Shown: positions 48,101 through 58,572, numbered from the stretch's first letter. The stretch is DNA of 64,000 nt from Rheum nobile (GCA_027886185.1 WOAB01000041.1:434001-498000), one strand, 5' to 3'. Numbers and translations: made by a program. Notes: generated from the sequence alone by a model not told the origin.

Positions 48101-49149
48101 GCAAGGAAAGCTCACCGCGACCCCAAAGCACATCACCGCCCTGCGGTCTTATTTCTGGGATCACACTTTGCCCTGGCAATCTTGCTGACGTCCCTCTTCA
48201 GATAGCTATGGATCTCTTCGGAATCCAATCTTACAGACCATGGTATGCAGACATAGTCAATTATCTGGTTCGAGAAGAATTTCCCCCGGACTACACCAGA
48301 GCCCAAAAAGTAAAGATACGGAGAGAAGCTCGCCACTATGTCTGGGACGATCCCTATCTGTGGAAGCATTGCGTCGATCAGGTTGTGCGCCGATGTCTCC
48401 CAGACAACGAGGTACAATATGTCCTTAACTTCTGCCATTCTGAGGCATGTGGAGGTCATTTTGGAGCAAACAGGACTGCTAGGAAAGTATTGGAAGCAGG
48501 ATTTTATTGGCCACGCCTCTTTAGGGATGCTCATGTCTTCTGTAAAGCTTGCGACCGATGCCAACGGGTCGGCAACATCACCAGAAGGAACGAAATTCCA
48601 CAGTCATCACTGATTTTCTGCGAAGTCTTTGACGTCTGGGGCATGGATTTTATGGGACCCTTTCCTAACTCTCATGGGAATCTATATATATTACTGGCAG
48701 TGGACTACGTTTCCAAGTGGGTGGAAGCAAAGGCCACCAGGACTGATGATTCCAAAGTTGTGGCAAGTTTCATCAAGGAGAACATTTTCTCAAGATTTGG
48801 AGTACCCAAAGCTTTAATCAGCGACAGGGGAACCCATTTCTGCAACAAGACGGTGACTGCCCTGCTAAAGAAATATCATGTCACTCAGAGAATCTCCATG
48901 GCCTACCACCCTCAGACTAATGGGCAAGCTGAGAACTCCAACAGAGTGATCAAGACCATACTGGAGAAGACAGTAGCAGCTCACCGGAGAGACTGGAGCG
49001 CCAAGCTCAATGATGTGATGTGGGCATACCGTACAGCCTTCAAGATGCCGATAGGGATGTCCCCGTTCCGGCTGGTTTATGGAAAAGCTTGTCACCTACC
49101 CGTCGAACTTGAACACAAGGCGTGGTGGGCAATAAAGAAGTGCAACCTG
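45163..49149 (+). CDS. pol: Athila pol: protease, reverse transcriptase, RNase H, integrase (interrupted)
   Basis: Same frame as gag. From 45274 the domains run in order: linker with four SPPRG-type repeats coded by the palindromic words (residues about 1-35); aspartic protease with LDLGASINVLP (about 160-250); reverse transcriptase with RVCIDYRKLNAV, FLDGYSGYFQVAI and FMDD (about 440-640); RNase H with FEIMCDASDYAVGA and YSTTEKEMLAVV (about 750-880); a second palindrome-coded linker (about 905-955); integrase with an HHCC zinc site (HFGANRTAR...CKACDRCQ) and a DDE core (GMDFMGPF, ISDRGTHF, PQTNGQAEN). It stops at TAA 49150-49152. Integrase C-terminal coding continues in the same frame. RT and integrase motifs look intact. 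Confidence 0.93.
45239..45361 (+). repeat. Cluster of CACCGC-CGCGGTG palindromes in the gag-pol linker
   Basis: Five words in 120 bp (CACCGCCCCGCGGC, CACCGCAACGAGGTGG, CACCGCCTCGTGGCG, CACCGCCCCGCGTTG, CACCGCCCCGCGGTG). All keep the pol frame open; three are read as SPPRG and two in another phase as HR-type residues. Confidence 0.9.
47983..48151 (+). repeat. Cluster of the same palindromes between RNase H and integrase
   Basis: Six or so words (CACCGCCCCGCGGTT, CACCGCGACCCGGCG, TACCGCCCCGCGGTG, CACCGCGACGCGGCG, CACCGCGACCCC, CACCGCCCTGCGGT) in a non-conserved linker of pol, without breaking the frame. Confidence 0.9.
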
Positions 49150-49152
49150 TAA

Positions 49153-49536
49153 CTGGATGAAGCAGGTGAATTCCGTAAGCTACAAATGCAAGAACTTGAG
49201 GAATTACGCCTTGACGCTTATGAAAACTCAGTCATCTACAAGGCGAAGACCAAGCAGTGGCACGACAAGCACATTCTGCGGAAAGACTTCAAGCCAGGAG
49301 ATCAAGTTCTTCTATTCCAATCCTGGCTTAAGCTCTTTGCTGGAAAGCTGAAATCAAAGTGGTCAGGCCCGTATGAAATCGCTGAGGTGTACCCCCATGG
49401 GGCCGTAGAGCTGATCAACCCCAAGACCGGCACCACTTTCAAGGTGAACGGCCACAGATGCAAGCCTTACTACGAGGGGTTCGATCCAATCCAGGATGAG
49501 GCACTACTCGAGAACCCTGACGCTGAAGCAGGATGA
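49153..49536 (+). pseudogene. Athila pol, separated integrase C-terminus
   Basis: In frame with pol after the single TAA: LDEAGEFRKLQMQELEELRL, WHDKHILRKDFKPGDQVLLF and the GPY/F-type KSKWSGPYEIAEVYPHGAVE module that helps integrase bind DNA or chromatin. It is the natural end of pol, cut off by a nonsense codon. Confidence 0.9.
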
Positions 49537-50489
49537 GCCACAACCCACGTCGAGCCAACGACGTAAACCAAGGCGATGTCCGGGAGGCAACCCGGGTTAG
49601 TTCTTTTCCTTCTTTTTCTTAGATTAATTTCGTAGTTTATTTTGCTTTGTTTCGTTCGCATGTTACTCACATTTCAGGTACGAAAGTAAATCCGAGATGA
49701 GACTTGGTACCCAGCGTATCCCACCGCCCCGCGTCGCCAATTTACCACTTCGCGGTGGATTCCACCGCCCCGCGGTGGACCTCTGGTATAATTTCTCAAC
49801 TCCAAAAAAAAAAATGCAAGGCATAAAGGGCCCCAAAAAAACCTTAAACGGGTGAGTAATATTTTTATGCCTTGAGTTGGATACGAAGGATTTGACGGTG
49901 TCAGTTTAAAACCGTGGCTCGGTCCTACTTTCCCCATTAAACCCCTCATTACTTCTCCCGCCAAACCCTAATCCCCCTTTTATCCCTTCTTCTTCCCCGT
50001 TTCTCTCTCTTTGCCGTGCCCTAACCCCCAAAATTCTCCATCGCCTCGCTTTCACCCAATCCGCCATTTTCACCCCTGCCCTAGCTCTGATCTCGGATGC
50101 TCTAAACCCAACACTATCTTCCTCTACCCATACCTCCCCCTTTGTGCTGATTTCCGGTCCCCTGTAGTGGTTCGTAGTTGAAGAAGGGTGCTCATTGGAG
50201 TGTTGGTGTGCTCGGTGCAAATTGGGTGCTTTTGCCGGTGTTTTGGAGGCGTTTGGAGGGGAATAGCACAGTGACCGCTTCGCGTCGCCATCTCGCCGCC
50301 TCGCGTGAGTCAATTTTTTTGAATCTGGAGAAGAAGGCGAACAGTCGCCGCCCCGCGTCCATTCCGCCGCGACCCTGCACATGTGCTCAGATATCATCAC
50401 CGCCCAGCGGTGCCTTCGCGGTCTGCCTTTGGCCGGTTGTAAGTGCCCTTCTCCGAACCTTTCTCTTCTAGTTCTTTCTTTCTCGCACC
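49537..50489 (+). other. Athila region between pol and the downstream ORF
   Basis: About 950 bp without a conserved frame. Contains palindrome words at 49721-49773 and a looser cluster at 50270-50430 (CACCGCCCAGCGGTG is the clearest). Probably leader or splice-acceptor territory for the next ORF. Confidence 0.6.
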
Positions 50490-51860
50490 ATGGAGAGAGC
50501 TAGGAAGGTTGGCATATCTGAGGAGGAGTCGAATTTATATGATGCGGTGTCGACTGGGAATGTGCTGCCAACCCGCTTCTTTGATAAGGATACCTTGGCT
50601 GAATTGGGTCTGCTAGAATTGACCCAACACTGTCTGGAGAAACTAGGCTTGGGGGGCTTTCTAGACAAATCTGCCCCCACCTACCCCGACCTTTGTTACC
50701 AGTTTCTTGCCACCGTGACCAAGAGCCATAGACGTCGTGTTGTGAACGACCGAGAGGAGAGTATTCTTGTGGGTATTTCCTTCAAGTACGAGGGTCGGAG
50801 TTATGGTTTTCCTGTTACTGCGCTACGAGAATTGCTGGGTATATCTAGGCCGGGCACAATTGGATGGAGGCATGGTCCCGCCAAAGAGGCCATGAAGGAG
50901 TTTTGGATGAGCGCCACGGGGATGGCTGAATTTCAGAAGGGTCGGGAGACTAGTGATAAAATCGTGCATCCCTGCCTCCGCTTGATTTACACAGTGCTGA
51001 TTCGGACATTCTGTGGTATGGAGGAGAGTAGAGCATCCATGAAGCGTCTGGGTCTTTTCTCCGCGATGTTCGATCCACTAGACGAGGTGACACCCGGATG
51101 GTTCGCTATTTGGTTACATGAGCTGCTGCTGGTTCGTGAGGACGTCGGGCGAGATATTGTGCAGGGAGGTTTGATTACTTTGATTGCGGCAGCCAGGATT
51201 TCTTTGGATACCATTTCGGACCCGCTTATGCCCATTCGCTATAACATCCAATATTTGCGGCGTCACGGTATGTTGAGCGGATCTCAGGGGGAGTATATGT
51301 GGTGTTCTCATGGTGGCCATCTTGTGCGTCTTCCTCGTCCCTTGGCATATCCGGAGGATTTCACGGGTTGGTACATTCCTGCCAATGTTGAGATTGCTCC
51401 TGTGGAGGAGGAGTTAGAGCCACCGGCTGATGATGTTGCGATTGATCCTGTGGTTATTGAAATGGAACCACAGGCTGTTGTGGTTGACATCGTTCCTGCG
51501 GACGGGGTGTTGGAGACACCAGCTAATGAGGAGATGGCACCACAAGCTGAGGACGCCGAGGGCACTGAGCTGGAGCCTGAGCCTATGGTGGATGCACCCA
51601 TGATCATGGATGTTGATCCACCCATCCCCGACGTGGCTTCCACGTCTGCACCACCTCCTGAGTTCTCCTGGGACGAGATGTTCGTCCGTTTTGCTGCATT
51701 TGAGCTACGTCAGGAGGCTGCGAACGAGGCAACTTTGGCTCGGTTGCAGGCTCGTCAAGCTGAGATTACACGTGACATCCGGGAGCAGCTGGACGCCGCG
51801 GAGGTTTACATCACAGAGCAGTACTTTGGGAGGCACCCACCTCCGCCGGGCTATCCTTAG
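50490..51860 (+). CDS. Athila downstream ORF (putative plant transposon protein)
   Basis: 456 residues from ATG 50490. Residues about 1-300 form a globular part typical of the extra Athila-lineage ORF (TRFFDKDTLAELGLLELTQH, FEYEGRSY-like FKYEGRSYGFPVTALRELLG, PLMPIRYNIQYLR). Residues about 305-385 are an acidic Pro/Glu/Ala-rich tract with repeated PxDxVxxxP words. The C-terminus (about 395-456) is a predicted coiled coil ending in a Pro tail. This position after pol is where Athila carries its so-called env-like ORF, but I see no signal peptide or membrane segment, so I make no envelope claim. Frame intact. Confidence 0.8.
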   Translation: MERARKVGISEEESNLYDAVSTGNVLPTRFFDKDTLAELGLLELTQHCLEKLGLGGFLDKSAPTYPDLCYQFLATVTKSHRRRVVNDREESILVGISFKYEGRSYGFPVTALRELLGISRPGTIGWRHGPAKEAMKEFWMSATGMAEFQKGRETSDKIVHPCLRLIYTVLIRTFCGMEESRASMKRLGLFSAMFDPLDEVTPGWFAIWLHELLLVREDVGRDIVQGGLITLIAAARISLDTISDPLMPIRYNIQYLRRHGMLSGSQGEYMWCSHGGHLVRLPRPLAYPEDFTGWYIPANVEIAPVEEELEPPADDVAIDPVVIEMEPQAVVVDIVPADGVLETPANEEMAPQAEDAEGTELEPEPMVDAPMIMDVDPPIPDVASTSAPPPEFSWDEMFVRFAAFELRQEAANEATLARLQARQAEITRDIREQLDAAEVYITEQYFGRHPPPPGYP

Positions 51861-52523
51861 TGTCCACGTTCCCAGTGAGTGTGTTTCTCTCTCCCCTATT
51901 TGCTTTGTCTTCTTTTTACATTGAGGACAATGTGTCATTCAAGTGTGGGGAGGGATTTAGACTCACTGTCTATCTTAGCTAGTGTACAGTTTTTAATTCA
52001 TGCATTTTCGTACTTGCATTTATTTCAAAAAAAAAAAGCCATAAAATGTTGAAAAGGCAATCAAAACTCCTGGGATGAGTCGAAAACCCGAAAGGGCGGC
52101 TCAGGCAACAAGCAGGTAGTCCGACTAGTAATAGACCAGGGTAAGAGTGGACTGGAGTGATGTGAGTATATGTGAGACATCCAGTAAAATGAAATGAGTG
52201 GCTTGGTGAAAACCCGAAAGGGCGCCTTGGCAAGATGAGTGAAAAAGAAAAAAAGAGTGAGTTTAGGATTTCTCTTACCTATTGGTGAGGCGTCATAAGA
52301 AGGGCGACATAGAAGGATTGTCGGGTAGGCCACTTTGGAGCGATAAGGAGTTGGACTGGAGCTAGGATTAGAGTTCTCTCGCATCATTCGTTTTGGTTGT
52401 TTGGAGTGTTGGTTGTTGAGTTGTTGTGGTTATTAGTGTCTTATATTGTCACGCTTCCTGAGACCTTGATTTTGCTGGATTGGAGTATGATGGAGCTAAT
52501 TTACTCGGGACGAGTAAAGATCT
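51861..52523 (+). other. Athila 3' untranslated region
   Basis: Non-coding sequence before the polypurine tract. A direct repeat of GAAAACCCGAAAGGGCG is seen at about 52081 and 52207. No gene. Confidence 0.6.
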
Positions 52524-52535
52524 AAGTGTGGGGAT
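52524..52535 (+). other. Athila polypurine tract
   Basis: AAGTGTGGGGA-type purine run just before the 3' LTR, the usual plus-strand primer. A similar AGTGTGGGGAGGG occurs at about 51940, a possible second tract. Confidence 0.6.
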
Positions 52536-52538
52536 ATT

Positions 52539-53867
52539 TGATAGGTGTAATTTAGTGCACCTTAACTAGTGACTTTTGACACATATTAGATGGAGTTTAA
52601 GTGGAGAATTAGGCTAAGTCTGTTACTTAGGAGAAGAGTTGGAGTTGTACAGATTTGGAGGTTTTGTAGCCTAATGAAGGGAGTTGGAGATGTTGAAGAA
52701 GATCTGCTCAGAGCTAAGGGAGAAAACTACCTCGCTTGGTAGTACGTTGGAGCAGATGAAGGATGAAGAAGTTGCCAGCATCGCCCCGCGGCACTGTCAC
52801 TGCCCCGCGGTGAAGATCCTTAGGAGAAGCGCCTCGCGCCAGAAGAAGCCACCGCATCGCAGTGGAGCATTACCGCTTCGCGGTGGAATGAAGACCGCGT
52901 GGCTGACGTGTGCTGTTATTTCCTATTTTGATATTTTATATTTTATGTTTTAGTTTTATATTATTTTCCTTATTTCGGTTATTAGGTCAACTTCGAGAAA
53001 CCTATATAAGGTCTTTTCGTTAGTTTTGAGAACGGGCAGATAGTTACGTTCTTCTTCCTTAATATAATTTCTAGGTTTTTCAAGTAATGGATAGCTAAAC
53101 ATTCTTGTTTCGCTAGACGATTGAAGCACTACAATGAATTGGTTGTGAGATTTCTATTTCCTTGTTCTATATCTTATTAAGTTGGATTGATTCTCTCGAT
53201 TGAATTGATTATTGATTTATGTTGGTTTACCTAGAGTTGCTAACTAGGTCTTTCGGCATTTATCATATTGCTAGGATTGCATATAGGGGTTCCGAGTGCA
53301 TATCTAGTGGCAAACACGTTTGTGCGTATAGGGGTTCCGAGCGTATATTTGTGTGTGTGAGTCAATTGCATGTTAAGTAGGGGAGTGAGTACTTGTACGT
53401 CTTTCTACTTGCATGTGTCTTATATCTTTGTGTGTATTGCTATTGCTGTGTTGGTGTTAAAGTACGCTGACAACTGTGAGAATCAGTTGTGCTTTATCAT
53501 TGGCATAGTAATAAGTCTATCGACAACTGTGAGAATCGATAGTATTCACGATCAGGGTGGGAACAATGATAAGATAGTAAAAGAACTTGGAAAGATAGTT
53601 TTCAGTGATCAACCGATTGCATTGTGGTGTGGATATTTGTCTGGTGGAATACTTTCTCTCATCATATTTCATCTCTTGTCATTAATTGCATGTTTGTTTA
53701 CGTTACGATTATTCTAGACAAAAACCCCTATTACTTGTTGATCATACATAATTGCGTACAGATAACCGACTCCCTGTGGGATCGATCTTGACTTACTTGA
53801 TATACTCTTTAGTAGGTGAATTGAGATTATTTTGACAGGAAAACGACACCGATTTCCGGCCTCGTCA
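52539..53867 (+). repeat. Athila 3' LTR
   Basis: 1,329 bp, same length as the 5' LTR with about 24 substitutions by hand count and no net indel. Five palindrome words at 52780-52890. The last CA is followed directly by the TSD TTTAT. Confidence 0.97.
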
Positions 53868-54095
53868 TTTATTTATTTATTTTTATTAGAATTAATGAGG
53901 CCAATCTTAGAATAGTAAGTACTGGAATGAAATGACAGAATTCCATCTATCTTCAACTGTAGAACTAAACAGCAGCAAATTTCAGGCAAATGCTTGACAT
54001 TATCAGAGCATCAACATAGGCAAGCAGTACAACTTACAAACAATTTGGCACAAAAATAAGACATGATCACATCAATCTAACTAAAAATCATATAC

Positions 54096-55305
54096 CTTTC
54101 TGCTGAACAGCAGCAGGTTTTTTGTTGGCAGCTGGCCCAACTCTCATGGGCTTACTTGAACATATCATGTCGTTAATTTCAGTCATGGCTCGTAATTGCT
54201 CACTTTCGTCTCCAAACCTTACAAAACCGTAACCTTTGGAACGTCCAGTACTGTGGTCAGTGATAACTTTAGCACCTTTAACAAACGAGTAGTGAGTTCG
54301 GAATGTCTCTTGGAGAGTGTAATTTGTAACATCGAGAGCTAAATCCACAACAAATATAGGGTAATCAGGAGAGTCATCCTGTCTCTTCTGGCCCGCACCA
54401 AGGGAAGCCCAATTCAGCCTGAAAGGAATTTCAGTACTCGGCATCATGGCACCATTGTATGTTAGTAAAACTCTTTCTGCAGCAGCACGGCTGGAAAACT
54501 CTATGAAGCCATAACCTTCAGGTTGACCAGTCTGCTTATTCCGAATTAACTTCACAGAAATGACCTGCAATGAACACATTACTTAATCAGTTGTATGAGC
54601 CACGTGTTATTGTTTCATCGAGAAGAAAGCCAAACCCTTCCTCAGCAGCAAAGCAAGAAAATGAGCCTATCATTACACGAGAGCTACCAAATTGAAAAAA
54701 TTAAGAATATGAACCTAGTTCCTGAAACAACAGATATTGATTCACATATGAATTACATGGACGACAGGACTAAACGCTAACAACATCAAATAACAGAATC
54801 CACCACCCCAGCACAGAATCAAGAGAAGACCATTGTGACAAAGAACACCAACCATAGACCATATAAAACCAAAACGAAACAAGAAACCGCTAAGTCTGCT
54901 ATGATTTACATTCGTCTCATCCATAAGATCGTAACGAATGGAAACATTATTAACGAATGGAAACATTATTAACGAAATGTAAACTACTGCATAGCACAAA
55001 GGGCATACCTCGCCTGCTGGAGCGAAGCAACCCCATAGAAAGTTCTCATCCATCCAGAACTGCAAATCGCCGATCCACAGCGACCGAACCTCATCTTGGT
55101 TCGTCACCGGAGATGCGGCGGGATACTGTTGCGGTTGACCTTGGGGACACATTTGCCCCGGAACCTGCGGTGCCTGCTGCATCGGCTGAGCCGGAGGCAT
55201 CATCATCCATGGCTGCTGAGGCGGAGGCAGGCCCTGACCGTACTGCTGCGGATGCTGGTTCTGATCCATCGGCGGCAGAACGGCTCCTGCTGGTGGTTGC
55301 ATCAT
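54096..55305 (-). CDS. RBP45/RBP47-type RNA-binding protein, 5' two exons only
   Basis: Exon 1 (55009-55305) encodes a Gln/Pro/Met-rich N-terminus (MMQPPAGAVLPPMDQNQHPQ) and the start of RRM1 (DEVRSLWIGDLQFWMDENFL). Exon 2 (54096-54564) completes RRM1 (RNP1 GYGFIEF) and most or all of RRM2 (RNP2 IFVVDL, RNP1 KGYGFVRF), ending AANKKPAAVQQK at a GT donor. The family binds poly(U)/poly(A) RNA in the nucleus and stress granules and has three RRMs; the third RRM and C-terminus are not found. The Athila element starts 228 bp downstream, in what should be the next intron, but no RRM3 is seen on its far side either. RNP2 normally reads IFVGDL; the Gly to Val change may mean relaxed constraint. Either a truncated gene or a partial duplicate. 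Confidence 0.8.
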
Positions 55306-56007
55306 TTTGGATCAAACAAAAACTTAACCCTAACCCTAACTCTACCTTGAAACCACCAAACTCTACTCTTAACCCTAAAATCAACCAAAAGAACAAGAGA
55401 TAACCGTAGTCGAGATAGTAAATTCTAAACGGGTAGCGAAATGGGCGAGGGTGAGCAGAGGACGGACGAAGTCACGAAGGGATCGAAATCCCGGAGAGAG
55501 CAGACGAAGACGAGGAGAGATAATGAACATATTCGAACCACCTTATACTCTCAAACCGTCGGACCCGATGTCGTAAGTAACACGACGACGGCTCATTCCA
55601 GCTATGGCGGAGGTCAAGGAACCTTGTTGTCGCCGCCACTGTCCACCGCAAGTAACTTTGTCGGCGCCGGAGGAGCGTAAGTGTAAGAAGGGAATTATGC
55701 TAGGGTTTGAGGAGACCAGGATAATCATATGGAGGAAGGAGAAGTGAGAGGGGCAAGCATGTCTTTTTATGTCGTTTTGATATTAATTGCAAAATTACCA
55801 CCGCTTAAATGAACCGGTTGATTTTTAGAGCGAACCGGATTTTTTTTTTTCTAATCTTAGCCGTCTGTGTTTCTCATCCAATGGCTTATAATAGTACTTA
55901 AGGTTTATCTTAAGCAGTATATTCTTCAGAGCGCGCCTCATATTATACATATACAAAATTATATTAATTTTTTTATTAATTATTGATAGATACTTTTATA
56001 TGAACGC
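55306..56007. promoter_or_regulatory. Upstream region of the RBP45/47 gene
   Basis: Reverse-strand leader and promoter side. AACCCTAA telo-box-like words occur at 55322-55380, common in leaders of plant translation and RNA-handling genes. Short frames at 55441-55728 on both strands lack recognisable domains. From about 55860 the sequence is AT-rich flank. Confidence 0.45.
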
Positions 56008-57455
56008 GGTTCGGGTGCGAAAGCCGCTTAAGATACAAAATACGAAAGAATATTAGCCGTCCACGGTGGCGAGATCCACGGCAGGAGAGAATAGGAAAAA
56101 AAAAACCTTTATTTATTTACACGCGCTTTATTCGCTCAGTGTTATTCCCTTGCCTTCAAATACACCTTATGTTTATATGCTTGCACTTCCTCGTTTATTT
56201 TCTTGCACTTTATTTTTATTCGCTTGCACTTAGTGTTTATTTGCTTGCACTTTATATTTTTTTACCTGCACTTATTCTTATATGCTTGCACTTTATGTTT
56301 TTCTGCTTGCACTTTTGTTTATTTGCTTGCATTTTAAATATTTTTTAATCTCATATGTACTTGCACTTTCTGTTCACTTGCTTGCACTTTACTCTGTATT
56401 TCCATGCACTTTCTTCCTAATGGCTTGTACTTTTCTATTGTTTAATCCTTTGTACTTTTTTTTAATTCATTTGCACTTTCTCTTTAACAACTTGCACTTT
56501 CATTCTATTCGCTTACACTTATTCATTATTTTGATGCACTTTATGTTTGCTTGCTTGCATTTTAAATATTTTTTAATCTCATATTTGCTTTCACTTTCTG
56601 TTCACTTGCTTGCACTTTACTCTGTATTTCCATGCACTTTCTACCTATTGGCTTGCACTTTTCTATTGTTTATTCCCTTGCACTTTTTTTATTCATTTAT
56701 TTTCTTGCATTTTGTGTTGATTTGCTTGCACTTTTTTCTTATATGCTTGGACTTTATGTTTTCTGATTGCACTTTTTTCTTATATGCTTGCACTTTAGGT
56801 TCAAGAGATTAAATAACAGAAAGTGCAAGCCAATAGGAAGAAAGTGCATGAGAATACGAAGTAAAGTACAAACAAGTGAACAGAAAGTGCATCAGAATAA
56901 TGAATAAGTGCAAGAGAAATGACGAAAGTGCAAGCCCATAGGAAGAAAGTGCATGTAAATACAGAGTAAAGTGCAAGCAAGTGAACAGAAAGTGCAAGCA
57001 AATATGAGATTAAAAAATATTTAAAATGCAAGCAAGCGAACAGAAAGTGCATCAGAATAATGAATAAGTGCAAGCAAATAGAACGAAAGTGCAAGCTGTT
57101 AAACAGAAGTGCAAGCCAATAGGAAGAAAGTGCATGAGAATACGAAGTAAAGTGCAAGCAAGTGAACAGAAAGTGCATCAGAATAATGAATAAGTGCAAT
57201 TGAAATGACGAAAGTGCAAGTCAATAAGAAAAAAGTGTTGTTAAGCAGAAGTGCAAGTGGTTAAAGAGGAAGTGAAAATGAATAAAAAAAAGTGCAAAAA
57301 AAGAATTAGAAAAGCTGGAGCGAAAAAAAGAAGGCTGGAGCGAAAAACTGGAGCGAAAAAAATAATAATTAGAAAGCGCGTGTAACAATGCAAAAAACTA
57401 AAGCAAATCGAACGGTTGAAAAACTTTCGTATTTTGTACGTTAAGCACCCGACAC
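56008..57455. mobile_element. Foldback element made of TTGCACTTT words
   Basis: Edges TCGGGTGC...TACAAAATACGAAAG are inverted repeats (left about 56015-56050, right about 57428-57455). The left interior (56150-56805) contains about 30 CTTGCACTTT words spaced 18-25 bp; the right interior (56815-57290) contains about 25 of the reverse complement. The whole element can therefore fold into a giant hairpin. The hydrophobic frames in it (176 residues forward, 132 reverse) simply translate the words (LALxF, CTF) and are not genes. Confidence 0.75.
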
Positions 57456-57674
57456 TTTTCTTTTTTATATTATCGTACTTATCTTAATTACATATATATT
57501 ATCACTAATTAAATACTTTTTTATTTATTTAATAATTTTAATAAAAAAATATTAATATAAAACTTTATCAACTATCCTAGTTTTTCATAAGAGGAGGTAA
57601 TTCGTGACAGCGTGGAGCGTTGGCGGGTGAAGACTGAGGCGAGAGACTATCGGATATAGCCACTAGCAGCAGAT
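57456..57674. promoter_or_regulatory. Upstream region of the PNPOx-like gene
   Basis: About 220 bp between the foldback and the start codon, so the promoter of the next gene must be short or lie within the foldback. Confidence 0.35.
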
Positions 57675-58122
57675 ATGGCAGCGCCATTGCCATGGATGCA
57701 GCTTCTTCTCAAAGCTATTGAATCGAACTCTCATTCCAAGCATAACTCATTCTTCCAACTTGTACGTTTATCCCATCTTTTGGTCGCTCAATTCTGCGAA
57801 ATTCGATATCCATTGTTTCTGGTTTCGAATATTTGTAGGGTTCTTCTTCTCTTTGTAATCTCATCTGCTTTCTGTTGATTCAATTACTGTTCGCAGGCAA
57901 CGGTTAGGTCAGATGGAAGGCCTACAAATCGAACGGTTGTTTTTAGGTACGGAGAATTTTCCTGTTTCTCAAATCCTCGCAAGTCGCGATCTTTTGATAC
58001 TCGTGTACTTATTTGTTTAATTGGTTAACAATATTTGTGTATTGGTTTGTGTTGGATTAATCAGAGGGTTTGAACCGGGTACTGATAAGATTCAGATCAA
58101 CACTGATCGTCGTAGTCATAAG
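57675..58122 (+). CDS. PNPOx-like flavoprotein (Alr4036 family), first three exons
   Basis: Exons 57675-57761, 57897-57946 and 58065-58122 join in frame to 65 residues: PWMQLLLKAIESNSHSKHNS, then FFQLATVRSDGRPTNRTVVF and RGFEPGTDKIQINTDRRSHK. This is the N-terminal part of the pyridoxamine-phosphate-oxidase-like split-barrel family that binds FMN; RPTNRTVVFRG and the NTDxRS stretch contribute to the flavin site. Family members are about 200 residues, so the last two-thirds are missing. The exon 3 donor (GTTAAT) is fine, but no continuation is seen before the hAT MITE at 58573 or later in the window. Either the next intron is long and full of transposons, or the gene is truncated. Confidence 0.75.
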
Positions 58123-58572
58123 GTTAATCTACTTTCTCTCTTCCCACTTTGCCGATATCATCCTGTTTTTCCTTTCAATTTTCATATTGCTTGCTGATTC
58201 GTTATTTGGAGAAAATAAAATAATTAATTTTCATGCGACCATCGATATTACTTGTCTGCCTTTAGTTATGCACTGGTGAACAGCCCACAAGTTTGGGGCT
58301 TTTATCTAAAACCACCCCGATTTTAAGTAATAACCCGTATATGTAGGGAAATCAAACTTCCAGCTGAAGTTTAAGGTGTTTTTTAAGATGTTTTAATTCC
58401 AGGTTAATGAAAGGTGATAATGGTTTTAATTGATTAATTTTGGAGCTTTTTATGACAGGGTATTGGGTGTAATTTGTTTAAAGCTGGGAATTTGATGTGG
58501 TTTAACGAATAAAATGTAAAGATGGGTAGTTTACTGGAACTACCCCGTGGCAGAGCCAGGGCGGGGACTAGG
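58123..58572. other. Intron or 3' flank of the PNPOx-like gene
   Basis: No exon recognised. AT-rich sequence up to the hAT TSD. Confidence 0.5.

Larger units (their letters stand above)
42704..53867 (+). mobile_element. Complete Athila-type Ty3/gypsy retrotransposon (11.2 kb)
   Basis: Two 1,329-bp LTRs starting TGATAGGTG and ending CTCGTCA, exact TSD TTTAT (42699-42703 and 53868-53872), a tRNA-Asp primer site, gag, pol (protease, RT, RNase H, integrase) and an extra ORF downstream of pol, as in the Athila lineage. I count about 24 differences between the LTRs (about 1.8%), mostly transitions, so the insertion is young. Two in-frame stops interrupt gag-pol, so this copy cannot make a full polyprotein without read-through. 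A private palindromic word (CACCGCCCCGCGGTG) is scattered along its length. Confidence 0.95.

Noticed and set aside
50490..51860. Calling the downstream Athila ORF an envelope protein
   Set aside because: No signal peptide, membrane segment or cleavage motif is visible; position alone is not enough.
56139..57199. Hydrophobic open frames as membrane proteins
   Set aside because: They are translations of TTGCACTTT words and their complement inside a foldback.
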